Source of the DNA: an uncultured Prevotellaceae bacterium | Lineage (GTDB): Bacteria; Bacteroidota; Bacteroidia; Bacteroidales; Bacteroidaceae | Length of the DNA: 15,342 nt | Assembly (NCBI GenBank): GCA_946403615.1 | Contig: CAMJAO010000019.1 | Location: forward strand, 1 to 15,342 | Direction: 5' to 3' | Shown here: positions 7,268-13,661 of the stretch, piece by piece | How the letters are laid out: each line of letters starts with the position of its first letter | How positions within the stretch are numbered: position 1 is the first letter of the stretch | Notes under the pieces: model-generated | Database searches by the model: none | Told to the model about the DNA's origin: nothing | What the model saw: only the letters and a program-made list of their open reading frames with translations | Translations under genes and position numbers: made by a program

Positions 7268-8155
7268 TCACATACCCGTTATTTGATCCAGAATGTCCTC
7301 TGCCGACACTTTCTTGTATTTTTTCGAAACACTGGTCTGCGTCTCCCAGTTGGCATCGTCTGTGATTTTATTGATTTCCATGCCCACCGTGACGGTCTTC
7401 TTTCCTTTCAAGGCATTGGTGGTCAAAGTCGCACGATGATCGTATGGAAAATATTTTGACCCCATCGACTTGAAGTTGCCGTAATTCCATTCCAATGTGG
7501 AATCACCATTTTTGGGGTCATGAAACACCGCCGACACTTGCTGGATACGCCCCGCGTTGTTGCCGGAGGTCACTGTCCAGGCGTAATCCATCTTGTCCTG
7601 GCGAAGCAGGATGCGGCATGCAGACGACATATCCACATCGTACTGCCCATATTCCGCCTCGCCTATCTTGTTCGACCCTGGCTTGAACAGTTGGTTCCAG
7701 AAAAGTGCTTGCAGCGAATAGAAATTCAATCCGTTTGCGCGCAGGAAGCCCACCTCATCGTAACCGCCTTTGACATAGTTTTTGTGCACACGGTCCATCA
7801 AGAGCACATAGTCGGGTGTGAACTCGATGCGTGCCACCTCAACCAGCCCGAGCGGCGCAATCTGCAGGCGAATCACCTCGTCGCGGCGCATACGCAACTG
7901 TCCGTCGAGCGAGATGTTTTTCTTGCCGGTATTGACGGAGAAATCTATTTTCGCGACGATATTGCGCTGATACACAGCCTGATCGGCTGTCGCTCTTACG
8001 ACATTGAGTTTTTGTGCGGCATCAAGTGTGTTGGAGCCTTGTTGTCCACTGATGGTCGTTGTCTGTCCGGGGCCGACCACCTTGCGTTTGGATGCACAAG
8101 CATTCAGCAGCAAAGCCGCCGCCACGAACAATGATATGGAAAGTATTTTTTTCAT
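7268..8155 (-). CDS. DUF4292 family lipoprotein
   Basis: This is a 295-residue outer-envelope lipoprotein. MKKILSISLFVAAALLLNAC gives a standard lipoprotein signal with Cys20. The mature protein, after a Gln/Thr/Gly-rich linker, has the features I associate with DUF4292, a Bacteroidetes family with a LolB/LppX-like half-barrel: an early segment on background motion of the domain (NIVAKIDFSVNTGKKNISLD), then RLQIAPLGLVEVARIEFTPD and LLMDRVHKNYVKG. Its biochemical role is unknown; lipid or lipoprotein handling is inferred from fold resemblance. The TPR gene is 86 nt upstream and the EnvC-like gene 2 nt downstream, an order I recall from other Bacteroidales, which suggests a shared envelope function. 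The start ATG 8155 is fixed by the signal sequence. A leader element shared with another lipoprotein gene precedes it. Confidence 0.87.
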   Translation of the reverse strand: MKKILSISLFVAAALLLNACASKRKVVGPGQTTTISGQQGSNTLDAAQKLNVVRATADQAVYQRNIVAKIDFSVNTGKKNISLDGQLRMRRDEVIRLQIAPLGLVEVARIEFTPDYVLLMDRVHKNYVKGGYDEVGFLRANGLNFYSLQALFWNQLFKPGSNKIGEAEYGQYDVDMSSACRILLRQDKMDYAWTVTSGNNAGRIQQVSAVFHDPKNGDSTLEWNYGNFKSMGSKYFPYDHRATLTTNALKGKKTVTVGMEINKITDDANWETQTSVSKKYKKVSAEDILDQITGM

Positions 8156-8184
8156 AAGCTATTATTTTGAGGCGGAGGGAAACC
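8156..8184 (-). promoter_or_regulatory. Leader element shared with the small lipoprotein gene (copy 2)
   Basis: This is the second copy of the block series CCCTCC / CCT / AAAA / AATAG / TT directly upstream of a lipoprotein start (ATG 8155), matching 3446-3477. The rest of the 86-nt gap (8185-8241) has no TAnnTTTG box on the minus strand, so the DUF4292 gene is probably read from upstream. A GGG-TTT-CCC mini-hairpin lies just before the element. Confidence 0.4.
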
Positions 8185-8241
8185 CCATCCCTAATCTCCA
8201 CTAGACGTGATTAGCAGGATAACGGTTTTTGACCTCCAACT

Positions 8242-10008
8242 CTATTTGAGATACTTTTTCTGTTTGACTTTCTCTTCGAGCAAGTCGGAGCCGCCTCCCT
8301 CTTTGATGGCACGCTGCCAATAGTCCATGGCACGGTCCATTTCGCCGAGGTTGGCGTAGATGTCGCCGGCATGTTCGATGACCACCCCACCGGGGTCTTT
8401 GTCATTTTTGAGTGCCTGATCGATGTATATTTGCGCCTCTTCGTAACGCCCCTGCATGAACAGAATCCATGCGTAAGTGTCAAGATAGGTGCCGTTGTCG
8501 GGTTGCGCCTTGATGGTCCGGAAACTCATCTGCTCGGCTTTCGCCAGGTCTTGTCCGCGTTCACTCAGGTAATAGGCATAATTGTTCAGACAAGGGATAT
8601 TGTCCGGATTCCAGTGCAGGCAACTGTCGTATGCCGCAAAGGCCTCTTGGTCGAGCCCTTTCTGGTGGAGGATATCGCCCATGATGGAATAAAAGTCGGC
8701 CACTATGTCGCGGTTGCTTTCCGAGTTGATCTGCCCCACTCCACGGCGGAAGGCGTCAAGTGCCTCGTCGCGCTCATCTTTCTGGTAATGTGCCAGTCCG
8801 AGGTAATAATAAAAGGCCATCTCATCGGGATTGTACTCCAACGCGGGGCGGCACAGACGTATGACGGCATCATAATCCTCCGTGCGCCAAACAGACTGTA
8901 TCAGATGCAGGCGTGCCCCGGCGTTGTCGGGCGCAATCTGCAACACACGCTCCAGAGCGGCATTGATACTATCGGCCGGCATTTTCTTCAAGTCCATGTA
9001 GGCGGCACGCAACTCAGCAATATCAGCGTCGGGCTTTGGCTGCTGCAACAAGCGATCGAACAACCTCAACACTTCGGTGCTGTCGCCACCCGCCTGTTCA
9101 TTCTCGTTGATAAGTTGACGGATGAGCAGCACTTTGTTTTCAGTGTCGGTCTTGTCGCTCATGAGCAGATGGTCTCGCAACTGCAGAGCGGCTTTCTCTT
9201 GTCCCTGCGCTTTGTAATAATCGAGCAGGGAGAACTGCACGGCCTGATTGTCGGGTTCCTGCTTCAGCACATAGCGGTATTCATTGAGCGCTTCTTTCGC
9301 ACGGTCGTTCTGCAACAGCCAATTGCCGGTCATGACACGGTAATTCAGGTCGTACGGATGTTTCTTCACCAAGTCGCGCAGTACCTTATACTCCTCGTTT
9401 TTCTTGCCCTGCATGGCATAAATCTGCATCTTGGCGAGCGCCGTCTCCTCGGAATTGCCCTCGATGATCTCTATCCGGTCGAGCGTGGAGATGAGGTTGT
9501 CGTAATCTTTTCTGAAATGATACAACTGTTGCAACACCTCGAGCACATCCGTGCGGTGGCGGTTGTGAGATGCCAGTTGCTCATACACATCTACGGCTTT
9601 GTCGTAATCGCGGATTTTCAGATAGGTCTGGCCCAAACGCTCCAGATAGTTGTCATTATCGGGTGCGAGTGCTGAGGCACGCTCCATGCATTGTATCATC
9701 ATCGTGTCGTTCTCCATCTCGACATAATACGACGAGAGGGCGAAATAGACCTCGGCGGCATCGGGATTGATGTCGCGACAATGCTGCAAAAGACTGAATG
9801 CATTGGAATAATTGCCCCGCTCTTGTTCGCGGACGGCCTCCAAGAAGAAATACTCATAGCGCCGCTGGTCATTGGCCGACAGTGTGGTCTGCTTGCCACC
9901 GGCATCCGATGCCAGAGCCGTCCCTTTCTTCTGGGCAGCAACAGACAATGCAACCGTCATCCATCCGACGACGGCCATCATGACTATGAGCAGATAGCGA
10001 TATTTCAT
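8242..10008 (-). CDS. Secreted tetratricopeptide repeat (TPR) protein
   Basis: This is a 588-residue exported scaffold protein. A signal peptide (MKYRYLLIVMMAVVGWMTVA, cleavage near SVAA|Q, residue 25) is followed from about residue 45 to the end by helical pairs with TPR-type spacing. Typical signatures are NPDAAEVYFALSSYYVEM, APDNDNYLERLGQTYLKIRD, NPDEMAFYYYLGLAHYQKDE, NPDNIPCLNNYAYYL and DNGTYLDTYAWILFMQGRYE. TPR arrays bind other proteins; no enzyme domain is visible. ATG 10008 is 8 nt after the dut stop, so the genes are co-transcribed. The downstream neighbours are a lipoprotein and an EnvC-like protein, so an assembly role in the periplasm is a reasonable inference, but the partner is unknown. 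The end contains a Gly-rich GGGSDLLEEK followed by a basic tail. Confidence 0.9.
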   Translation of the reverse strand: MKYRYLLIVMMAVVGWMTVALSVAAQKKGTALASDAGGKQTTLSANDQRRYEYFFLEAVREQERGNYSNAFSLLQHCRDINPDAAEVYFALSSYYVEMENDTMMIQCMERASALAPDNDNYLERLGQTYLKIRDYDKAVDVYEQLASHNRHRTDVLEVLQQLYHFRKDYDNLISTLDRIEIIEGNSEETALAKMQIYAMQGKKNEEYKVLRDLVKKHPYDLNYRVMTGNWLLQNDRAKEALNEYRYVLKQEPDNQAVQFSLLDYYKAQGQEKAALQLRDHLLMSDKTDTENKVLLIRQLINENEQAGGDSTEVLRLFDRLLQQPKPDADIAELRAAYMDLKKMPADSINAALERVLQIAPDNAGARLHLIQSVWRTEDYDAVIRLCRPALEYNPDEMAFYYYLGLAHYQKDERDEALDAFRRGVGQINSESNRDIVADFYSIMGDILHQKGLDQEAFAAYDSCLHWNPDNIPCLNNYAYYLSERGQDLAKAEQMSFRTIKAQPDNGTYLDTYAWILFMQGRYEEAQIYIDQALKNDKDPGGVVIEHAGDIYANLGEMDRAMDYWQRAIKEGGGSDLLEEKVKQKKYLK

Positions 10009-10016
10009 TTTGGGTG

Positions 10017-10454
10017 TTATTTGACTCCGGTGTGTCCGTAACCGCCCTCGCCACGCTCCGTGGCATCCAGTTCGACGGCTTCAATCCACTCTCCCTGCTC
10101 GTGACGGGCAATGACCATCTGGGCGATGCGCTCACCGTCGTTGACCACGAAATCGCGGTCGGAGAAATTCACCAACAGCACCCCCACCTCTCCACGATAG
10201 TCGGCATCGATGGTGCCTGGGCTGTTGAGCACGCTGATACCATGCTTCAGTGCCAAACCGCTGCGCGGCCGCACCTGAGCCTCATATCCCGGGGGCAGGG
10301 CGATATGCAGTCCTGTGGGGATGAGACGGTGCTCCAACGGACGGAGCACGACCGGTTCAGAGAGATTGGCACGCAAATCCATACCGGCACTTTGTGCGGT
10401 GGCATATTGGGGCAGGGGCTGATGTCCCTTGTTGACAACTTTTATCTGTATCAT
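10017..10454 (-). CDS. dut: Deoxyuridine 5'-triphosphate nucleotidohydrolase (dUTPase)
   Basis: It hydrolyses dUTP to dUMP and pyrophosphate, keeping uracil out of DNA and feeding dTMP synthesis. The 145-residue length is standard for the trimeric enzyme. All five motifs are present in order: I AGMDLRA (23-29), II RPRSGLA (62-68), III GTIDADYRGE (80-89, with the catalytic Asp83), IV GERIAQM (107-113), and V RGEGGYGHTG (134-143), where Tyr139 stands for the stacking aromatic. It is the first gene of the four-gene minus-strand cluster, with a -7 box about 45 nt upstream of ATG 10454. It diverges from the dGTPase gene, so two enzymes that trim the dNTP pool share one intergenic region. Identity is certain. 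Confidence 0.98.
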   Translation of the reverse strand: MIQIKVVNKGHQPLPQYATAQSAGMDLRANLSEPVVLRPLEHRLIPTGLHIALPPGYEAQVRPRSGLALKHGISVLNSPGTIDADYRGEVGVLLVNFSDRDFVVNDGERIAQMVIARHEQGEWIEAVELDATERGEGGYGHTGVK

Positions 10455-10497
10455 GACTGATTGGGGTCGCTTTTAATGCAATAAAATAAATTTTGTG

Positions 10498-10505
10498 CAA
10501 AAATA
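10498..10505 (-). promoter_or_regulatory. -7 box TATTTTTG for the dut-TPR-DUF4292-EnvC cluster
   Basis: The minus strand at 10505-10498 is an exact TAnnTTTG match, giving a leader of about 35-40 nt before ATG 10454. No TTG is found at the usual -33 distance, so the upstream element is weak or variant. The other genes in the cluster lack good boxes, which fits one main promoter here. Confidence 0.55.
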
Positions 10506-10570
10506 AAGAGAAATAATCATTTTACGGCATTTTCCATTCGCTAAATGAACGTTTTTTACCAAATTTAGAT

Positions 10571-10578
10571 TACTTTTG
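10571..10578 (+). promoter_or_regulatory. -7 box TACTTTTG for the dGTPase transcript
   Basis: This is an exact TAnnTTTG match in an AT-rich stretch. Initiation near 10585 would give a leader of about 220 nt that includes both tandem-repeat blocks. No clear TTG lies 19-21 nt upstream. The 10455-10808 gap therefore holds divergent promoters (10498-10505 minus and this one), an AT-rich core, two repeat arrays, and a 6-bp hairpin GTGCCA/TGGCAC at 10695-10709. Confidence 0.5.
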
Positions 10579-10620
10579 CAACTCAGACAGGGAAAAGCAT
10601 AGTAAAAGCCCCCCTCTCAA

Positions 10621-10658
10621 GAGGCAAGAAGCAAGAGGCAAGAAGCAAGAGGCAAGAG
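10621..10658. repeat. Tandem heptamers GARGCAA (14-bp higher-order unit)
   Basis: The sequence alternates GAGGCAA and GAAGCAA: two perfect 14-bp units (10621-10634 and 10635-10648) followed by GAGGCAA and a degraded GAG. It is purine-rich on the plus strand and lies in the presumed dGTPase leader. Its function is unknown; it could be slippage-prone or a dispersed intergenic repeat. Confidence 0.85.
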
Positions 10659-10728
10659 ATTACTCAACTATTGGAGGACTAATGTTCGTTGAGTGTGCCA
10701 TCGTGGCACGACGGCATGCACAATAACC

Positions 10729-10808
10729 CCAAACGACCAAACGCCCAAATCCCCAAACGACCAAACGACCAACTCCCCAAACGACCAAACGACCAAATAA
10801 CCAAAACT
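10729..10808. repeat. Ten 8-bp units (CCAAACGA family) ending exactly at the dGTPase start codon
   Basis: There are ten consecutive octamers with no gaps. Units 1, 4, 5, 7 and 8 are CCAAACGA; unit 2 is CCAAACGC; units 3, 6 and 9 are CCAAATCC, CCAACTCC and CCAAATAA; unit 10 is CCAAAACT. Every third unit diverges, which makes a 24-bp higher-order repeat. The array ends at 10808 and ATG is at 10809. Because 24 is divisible by 3, it stays open in the dGTPase frame and could encode a Pro/Lys/Arg/Asn-rich extension from ATG 10716. Confidence 0.9.
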
Positions 10809-12146
10809 ATGGATTGGCTTCAACTGATATCCAACAAACGGCTGGGACAAGAATACCGCCACCCTTTGCGCCATGACGACCGCTCGGAGTTTAAGCGCGA
10901 TTACGACCGCCTGATTTTCTCAGCGCCGTTCAGACGCATGCAAAACAAGACGCAGGTTTTTCCCCTGCCGGGCAGCATCTTCGTACATAACCGACTGACA
11001 CACAGTCTGGAGGTGGCCAGTGTGGGCATGTCTCTCGGAAACGACGTGGCACATGCGCTCTGTCAACGCCATCCGCATCTGAAAGGCACATTGTTCGAGG
11101 AGATAGGCACCATCGTGTCGACAGCATGTCTGGCACACGACATGGGCAACCCACCCTTCGGACATTCCGGCGAGAAGGCGATACAGACGTTCTTCAGTGA
11201 AGGAAAAGGCCAGCCGCTGCAACACCAGACGAGCGAGGCTTTCTGGAACGATGTGACGCACTTCGAGGGCAACGCCAATGCCTTCCGATTGCTCACACAC
11301 CAGTTCAAAGGCCGTCGTCCGGGCGGATTCGTGCTCACCTACTCCATGTTGGCGTCAATTGTGAAATATCCCTTTGCATCGGCATTGGCCGGCGAACACG
11401 GGAAGTTCGGCTTTTTCTCTACCGAACAGGCTTATTACGAGCGAATTGCCGATGAACTGGGTCTGCTGCGGCTCTCCGAAGAGGGACAACCGCTGTGCTG
11501 CGCCCGCCATCCGCTGGTCTATCTCGTGGAAGCCGCCGATGACATCTGCTATGAGATCATGGACATCGAAGATGCCCACAAGCTGCGTCTGTTGTCATAC
11601 GAAGAGACCCGACAATTATTGTCAGGATTTTTCGACGAAAAGACACAGCAACAGATGGTCGACCGCATTGCGGAAGAAGGGGTGACAGACAACAATGAGA
11701 AAGTGAATTACATGCGGGCGCGTGTCATTGGCCTGTTAGAGTATGAATGTGCCAAAGCGTTCATCGACCATGAGGAGGAAATCCTCAACGGCACTTTCCA
11801 AGGCAGTCTTATCAAGCACATCAGCGAAAAAGCCCGCGACGCATATGAAGTTTGTAAGAAAGTTTCAAAAAAGAAAATCTACAACAGCAAGCCTGTGCTC
11901 GATGTGGAATTGTCGGGTTATAAAATCATGGAGACGCTCATGAGCCATATGGTCGAGGCGGTGCTCACACCTGACCGTTTTTACTCACAGCAACTCATCG
12001 GGCGCGTCAGCAGCCAGTACCATATCGACGACCCCGACCTTGAGACACGCCTCATGGCCGTCATCGACTACATCAGCGGCATGACCGACATCTACGCCCT
12101 CGACGTCTATCAGAAAATCATGGGCGTAGCACTGCCGATTGTGTAA
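10809..12146 (+). CDS. dgt: Deoxyguanosinetriphosphate triphosphohydrolase (dGTPase), HD superfamily
   Basis: It hydrolyses dGTP (some members act on several dNTPs) to the deoxynucleoside and triphosphate, shaping the dNTP pool. It is 445 residues from ATG 10809. The HD metal centre is visible: H65 in NRLTHSLEV, H110-D111 in CLAHDMGNPPFGHSGE, with H119 nearby, and the later Asp in VEAADDICYEIMD (about 244-245). The N-terminus SNKRLGQEYRH and FSAPFRRMQNKTQVFPL are family signatures. The frame is open upstream to 10689, but conservation begins at MDWLQLISNK and the upstream codons lie inside a tandem octamer repeat, so ATG 10809 is preferred; an N-terminal extension from ATG 10716 cannot be excluded. 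It is divergent from dut. It ends in TAA followed by an A-run and the repeat-rich convergent intergenic region. Confidence 0.95.
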   Translation: MDWLQLISNKRLGQEYRHPLRHDDRSEFKRDYDRLIFSAPFRRMQNKTQVFPLPGSIFVHNRLTHSLEVASVGMSLGNDVAHALCQRHPHLKGTLFEEIGTIVSTACLAHDMGNPPFGHSGEKAIQTFFSEGKGQPLQHQTSEAFWNDVTHFEGNANAFRLLTHQFKGRRPGGFVLTYSMLASIVKYPFASALAGEHGKFGFFSTEQAYYERIADELGLLRLSEEGQPLCCARHPLVYLVEAADDICYEIMDIEDAHKLRLLSYEETRQLLSGFFDEKTQQQMVDRIAEEGVTDNNEKVNYMRARVIGLLEYECAKAFIDHEEEILNGTFQGSLIKHISEKARDAYEVCKKVSKKKIYNSKPVLDVELSGYKIMETLMSHMVEAVLTPDRFYSQQLIGRVSSQYHIDDPDLETRLMAVIDYISGMTDIYALDVYQKIMGVALPIV

Positions 12147-12156
12147 AAAAAAGCCT

Positions 12157-12187
12157 CACCCCCAACCCCTCTCCAAAGGGCGAGGGG
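12157..12187. repeat. GC-rich hairpin repeat element after the dGTPase gene
   Basis: CCCCTC (12166-12171) pairs with GAGGGG (12182-12187), with an inner CC/GG pair, one mismatch and an AAAG loop, preceded by a run of C. The form CACCCCCAACCCCTCTCC followed by the complementary G-rich arm is one I recall as a dispersed intergenic repeat in many bacterial genomes. No T-run follows on the plus strand, so it is a weak terminator at best. Confidence 0.6.
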
Positions 12188-12205
12188 CGTTATATGAACA
12201 CCAAG

Positions 12206-12247
12206 CCCTCCACACTAAACACTAAACCCTCCACACTAAACACCAAA
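12206..12247. repeat. Two tandem 21-bp repeats
   Basis: Units 12206-12226 and 12227-12247 begin CCCTCCACACTAAACAC and differ only at one base (CTAAA versus CCAAA at the end). A partial related block, AACACCAAG, precedes them. They are non-coding and lie between convergent genes. Confidence 0.8.
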
Positions 12248-12259
12248 CCTTTAAAGACT

Positions 12260-12322
12260 ACGAATTACACGAATTTAACGAAGCGCCAAAGAACAACGGA
12301 TTTGACGAATATAACGAATTAA
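12260..12322. repeat. Degenerate 9-bp repeats of the ACGAATTWA type
   Basis: Nonamers ACGAATTAC (12260-12268) and ACGAATTTA (12269-12277) are followed by a partial copy ACGAA, a 13-nt interruption, then ACGGATTTG (12296-12304), ACGAATATA (12305-12313) and ACGAATTAA (12314-12322). The two groups are exact 9-bp tandem runs. I see no coding potential or known site. Confidence 0.7.
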
Positions 12323-12336
12323 GTGGAATAAAAACC

Positions 12337-12376
12337 ATAAAGTCGTTAAGGACCTTTAAGACCTTAACGACTTTAT
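12337..12376. terminator. 15-bp perfect stem-loop between convergent dgt and DUF3298 genes
   Basis: ATAAAGTCGTTAAGG (12337-12351) is perfectly complementary to CCTTAACGACTTTAT (12362-12376), with a 10-nt loop. On the minus strand the hairpin is followed by GG and then TTTT, so it best serves the DUF3298 transcript; it can fold on both strands and may be bidirectional. The arms and loop also read as three TTAAGGACC-like 9-bp units, so it may have arisen from a repeat. Confidence 0.65.
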
Positions 12377-12394
12377 AACCTAGAGCCTCAAAAA

Positions 12395-13237
12395 CTATCT
12401 TCTCGTCTTGACGTTTTTCACCAGTTGGGCGGCCTCTTTGGTGAGATAAGGCAAGGCTTCACTTATTGGAATGACGACATCTGGTGCACCCATCGCCCAA
12501 GGACAGATCTCATAGTATTGGTAAACGAGGTGTATGCCGTCGGGGGCAATATATGAGTCGGAAGGTAAGAGGAGGATATCGACATTCTGATAGTCAAGGT
12601 AGTCCAAAATCGCTTTACGGTATTCTTGTTTGTCCTCCTCAGAATCATATTCTGCGAGGAGGTATTTCCATAGCAGCGGCTGCATCTGCGCATCAACTCC
12701 TTCGCGGAAAATGTCCTTGATGCGTTTGCCGTCAGACTTTCGTATGGTGACGGCATCGAAAGAGCGTTCATCGTGCGCCCCTCCCTGAAATTCGCCGCAG
12801 TAGCTGACATAACTGACATATTGGGGTGTCTCCGCCGCTTTACGAATATTGATGTTGATATACCATGCCACATCGTAGGTCTCGCCTTCTTTTGCCAACG
12901 ATGCCGCATATTCCTGCTGTGACTCTCCATACCATGAAGCCGATGACTCGGCAAATTGGCTGAGGAGGGATTTGAACGTCGCCTCATTACAGTTTTTCGG
13001 CTTCGGGGTGCCGGGCAGCGCGTCGCCCTTATACGCCCTCAACATTTCGAAGATATAATCAATGACAGCTGTGCGGACTGGCTCGCGCACATCTACGGGG
13101 AAAACTACAGACACATCAGAAGTGGCCCCAGGTTGCTCCACTTGGTAAGCGATGGTTTTATACGTGTCGCTATTGCCGGCAAGGCAGTTGACTGAGATTG
13201 CAGCCAAGAACAAAAACGCCGCCAGTGTTTTTTTCAT
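12395..13237 (-). CDS. Secreted DUF3298 (RsiV-like) domain protein
   Basis: This is a 280-residue exported protein. Starting at ATG 13237, MKKTLAAFLFLAAISVNCLA is a signal peptide; the Cys lies in SVNC, which is not a good lipobox, so cleavage after CLA is more likely. The C-terminal half has DUF3298 signatures: GGAH (152-155, usually GGAHG), a following segment with KRIKDIF, and YEICPWAMGAPDVVIPISE near the end. In Bacillus RsiV the same domain binds lysozyme and controls an anti-sigma factor; there is no membrane segment or sigma-binding region here, so that function is not implied, only a related fold. The frame runs to 13321, but those 28 extra residues overlap the promoter box and hide the signal peptide. 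It is a single gene with its own promoter and a hairpin downstream. Confidence 0.85.
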   Translation of the reverse strand: MKKTLAAFLFLAAISVNCLAGNSDTYKTIAYQVEQPGATSDVSVVFPVDVREPVRTAVIDYIFEMLRAYKGDALPGTPKPKNCNEATFKSLLSQFAESSASWYGESQQEYAASLAKEGETYDVAWYININIRKAAETPQYVSYVSYCGEFQGGAHDERSFDAVTIRKSDGKRIKDIFREGVDAQMQPLLWKYLLAEYDSEEDKQEYRKAILDYLDYQNVDILLLPSDSYIAPDGIHLVYQYYEICPWAMGAPDVVIPISEALPYLTKEAAQLVKNVKTRR

Positions 13238-13301
13238 TGATGAAATGGTGGTCATGGTCAGAAAAGTTTTAATATGTGGATGATTGTCGTATATGATGTT
13301 G

Positions 13302-13309
13302 CAAATATA
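13302..13309 (-). promoter_or_regulatory. -7 box TATATTTG for the DUF3298 gene
   Basis: It is an exact TAnnTTTG match on the minus strand, giving a leader of about 60 nt to ATG 13237. The expected -33 TTG is not evident at 20 nt. Confidence 0.5.
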
Positions 13310-13384
13310 GATATTTTCCATGATTTAACGTAGATTTTCCCGCCTTTTTTGAGAAAAAATGCATTTTCTTGTAAAAAACTTTTT

Positions 13385-13433
13385 ACTACGCAAATAGATT
13401 GCGCAGTAGGTTTATACTTTTGCATCCGCAATC
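13385..13433 (+). promoter_or_regulatory. Promoter with flanking CGCAA/TTGCG half-sites (candidate operator)
   Basis: TACTTTTG at 13415-13422 is an exact -7 box. Around it lie ACTACGCAA (13385-13393) and TTGCGCAGT (13399-13407), an inverted repeat with one mismatch and a 5-nt spacer, and a second inverted pair GATTGCG (13397-13403) with CGCAATC (13427-13433). The first dyad sits where RNA polymerase would contact the -33 region and the last half-site overlaps the start region, which suits a repressor. It would drive the 303-residue protein gene. Confidence 0.5.
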
Positions 13434-13661
13434 GCTCATTGACTTATTGAATAGCCAAAATGACGTGGACGTCATCATAAAATTTATTGGATCAATAGTT
13501 TTGGCAGTTGTGACTCGTTCATGACTCCAAAACTTACTCTCATGGATTTGTAACTATTACAGTTAAAAGTAACAGAACCATTTTAAGTTTATATAAGGAA
13601 ACCTAACCTCCCAAACAGGTGACAGCTTGGAGAGACAGCATATCTATTTAAAAAAATAAAC
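13434..13661 (+). other. Long 5' leader with competing hairpins, no gene seen
   Basis: No convincing reading frame occupies this stretch. It contains GCCAAAA (13454-13460) complementary to TTTTGGC (13499-13505), and AGTTTTGG (13497-13504) complementary to CCAAAACT (13527-13534); the two pairings share the middle strand and exclude each other. A dyad TGACGT-GG-ACGTCA lies at 13461-13474, and TAACT/AGTTA can form a small hairpin at about 13551-13565. The end is A-rich, as usual before Bacteroidetes start codons. It may be a regulatory leader; no known riboswitch class is recognised. Confidence 0.4.

Noticed and set aside
10695..10709. GTGCCA/TGGCAC hairpin as a dgt attenuator
   Set aside because: The stem is only 6 bp with a 3-nt loop and has no T-run; too little to call a regulatory element.
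10621..10808. CRISPR array
   Set aside because: Units of 7 and 8 bp are directly tandem, with no unique spacers and no cas gene nearby.
10668..10874. Minus-strand protein rich in VVWSFG repeats
   Set aside because: It is the reverse reading of the octamer repeat and lacks any supporting start signal.
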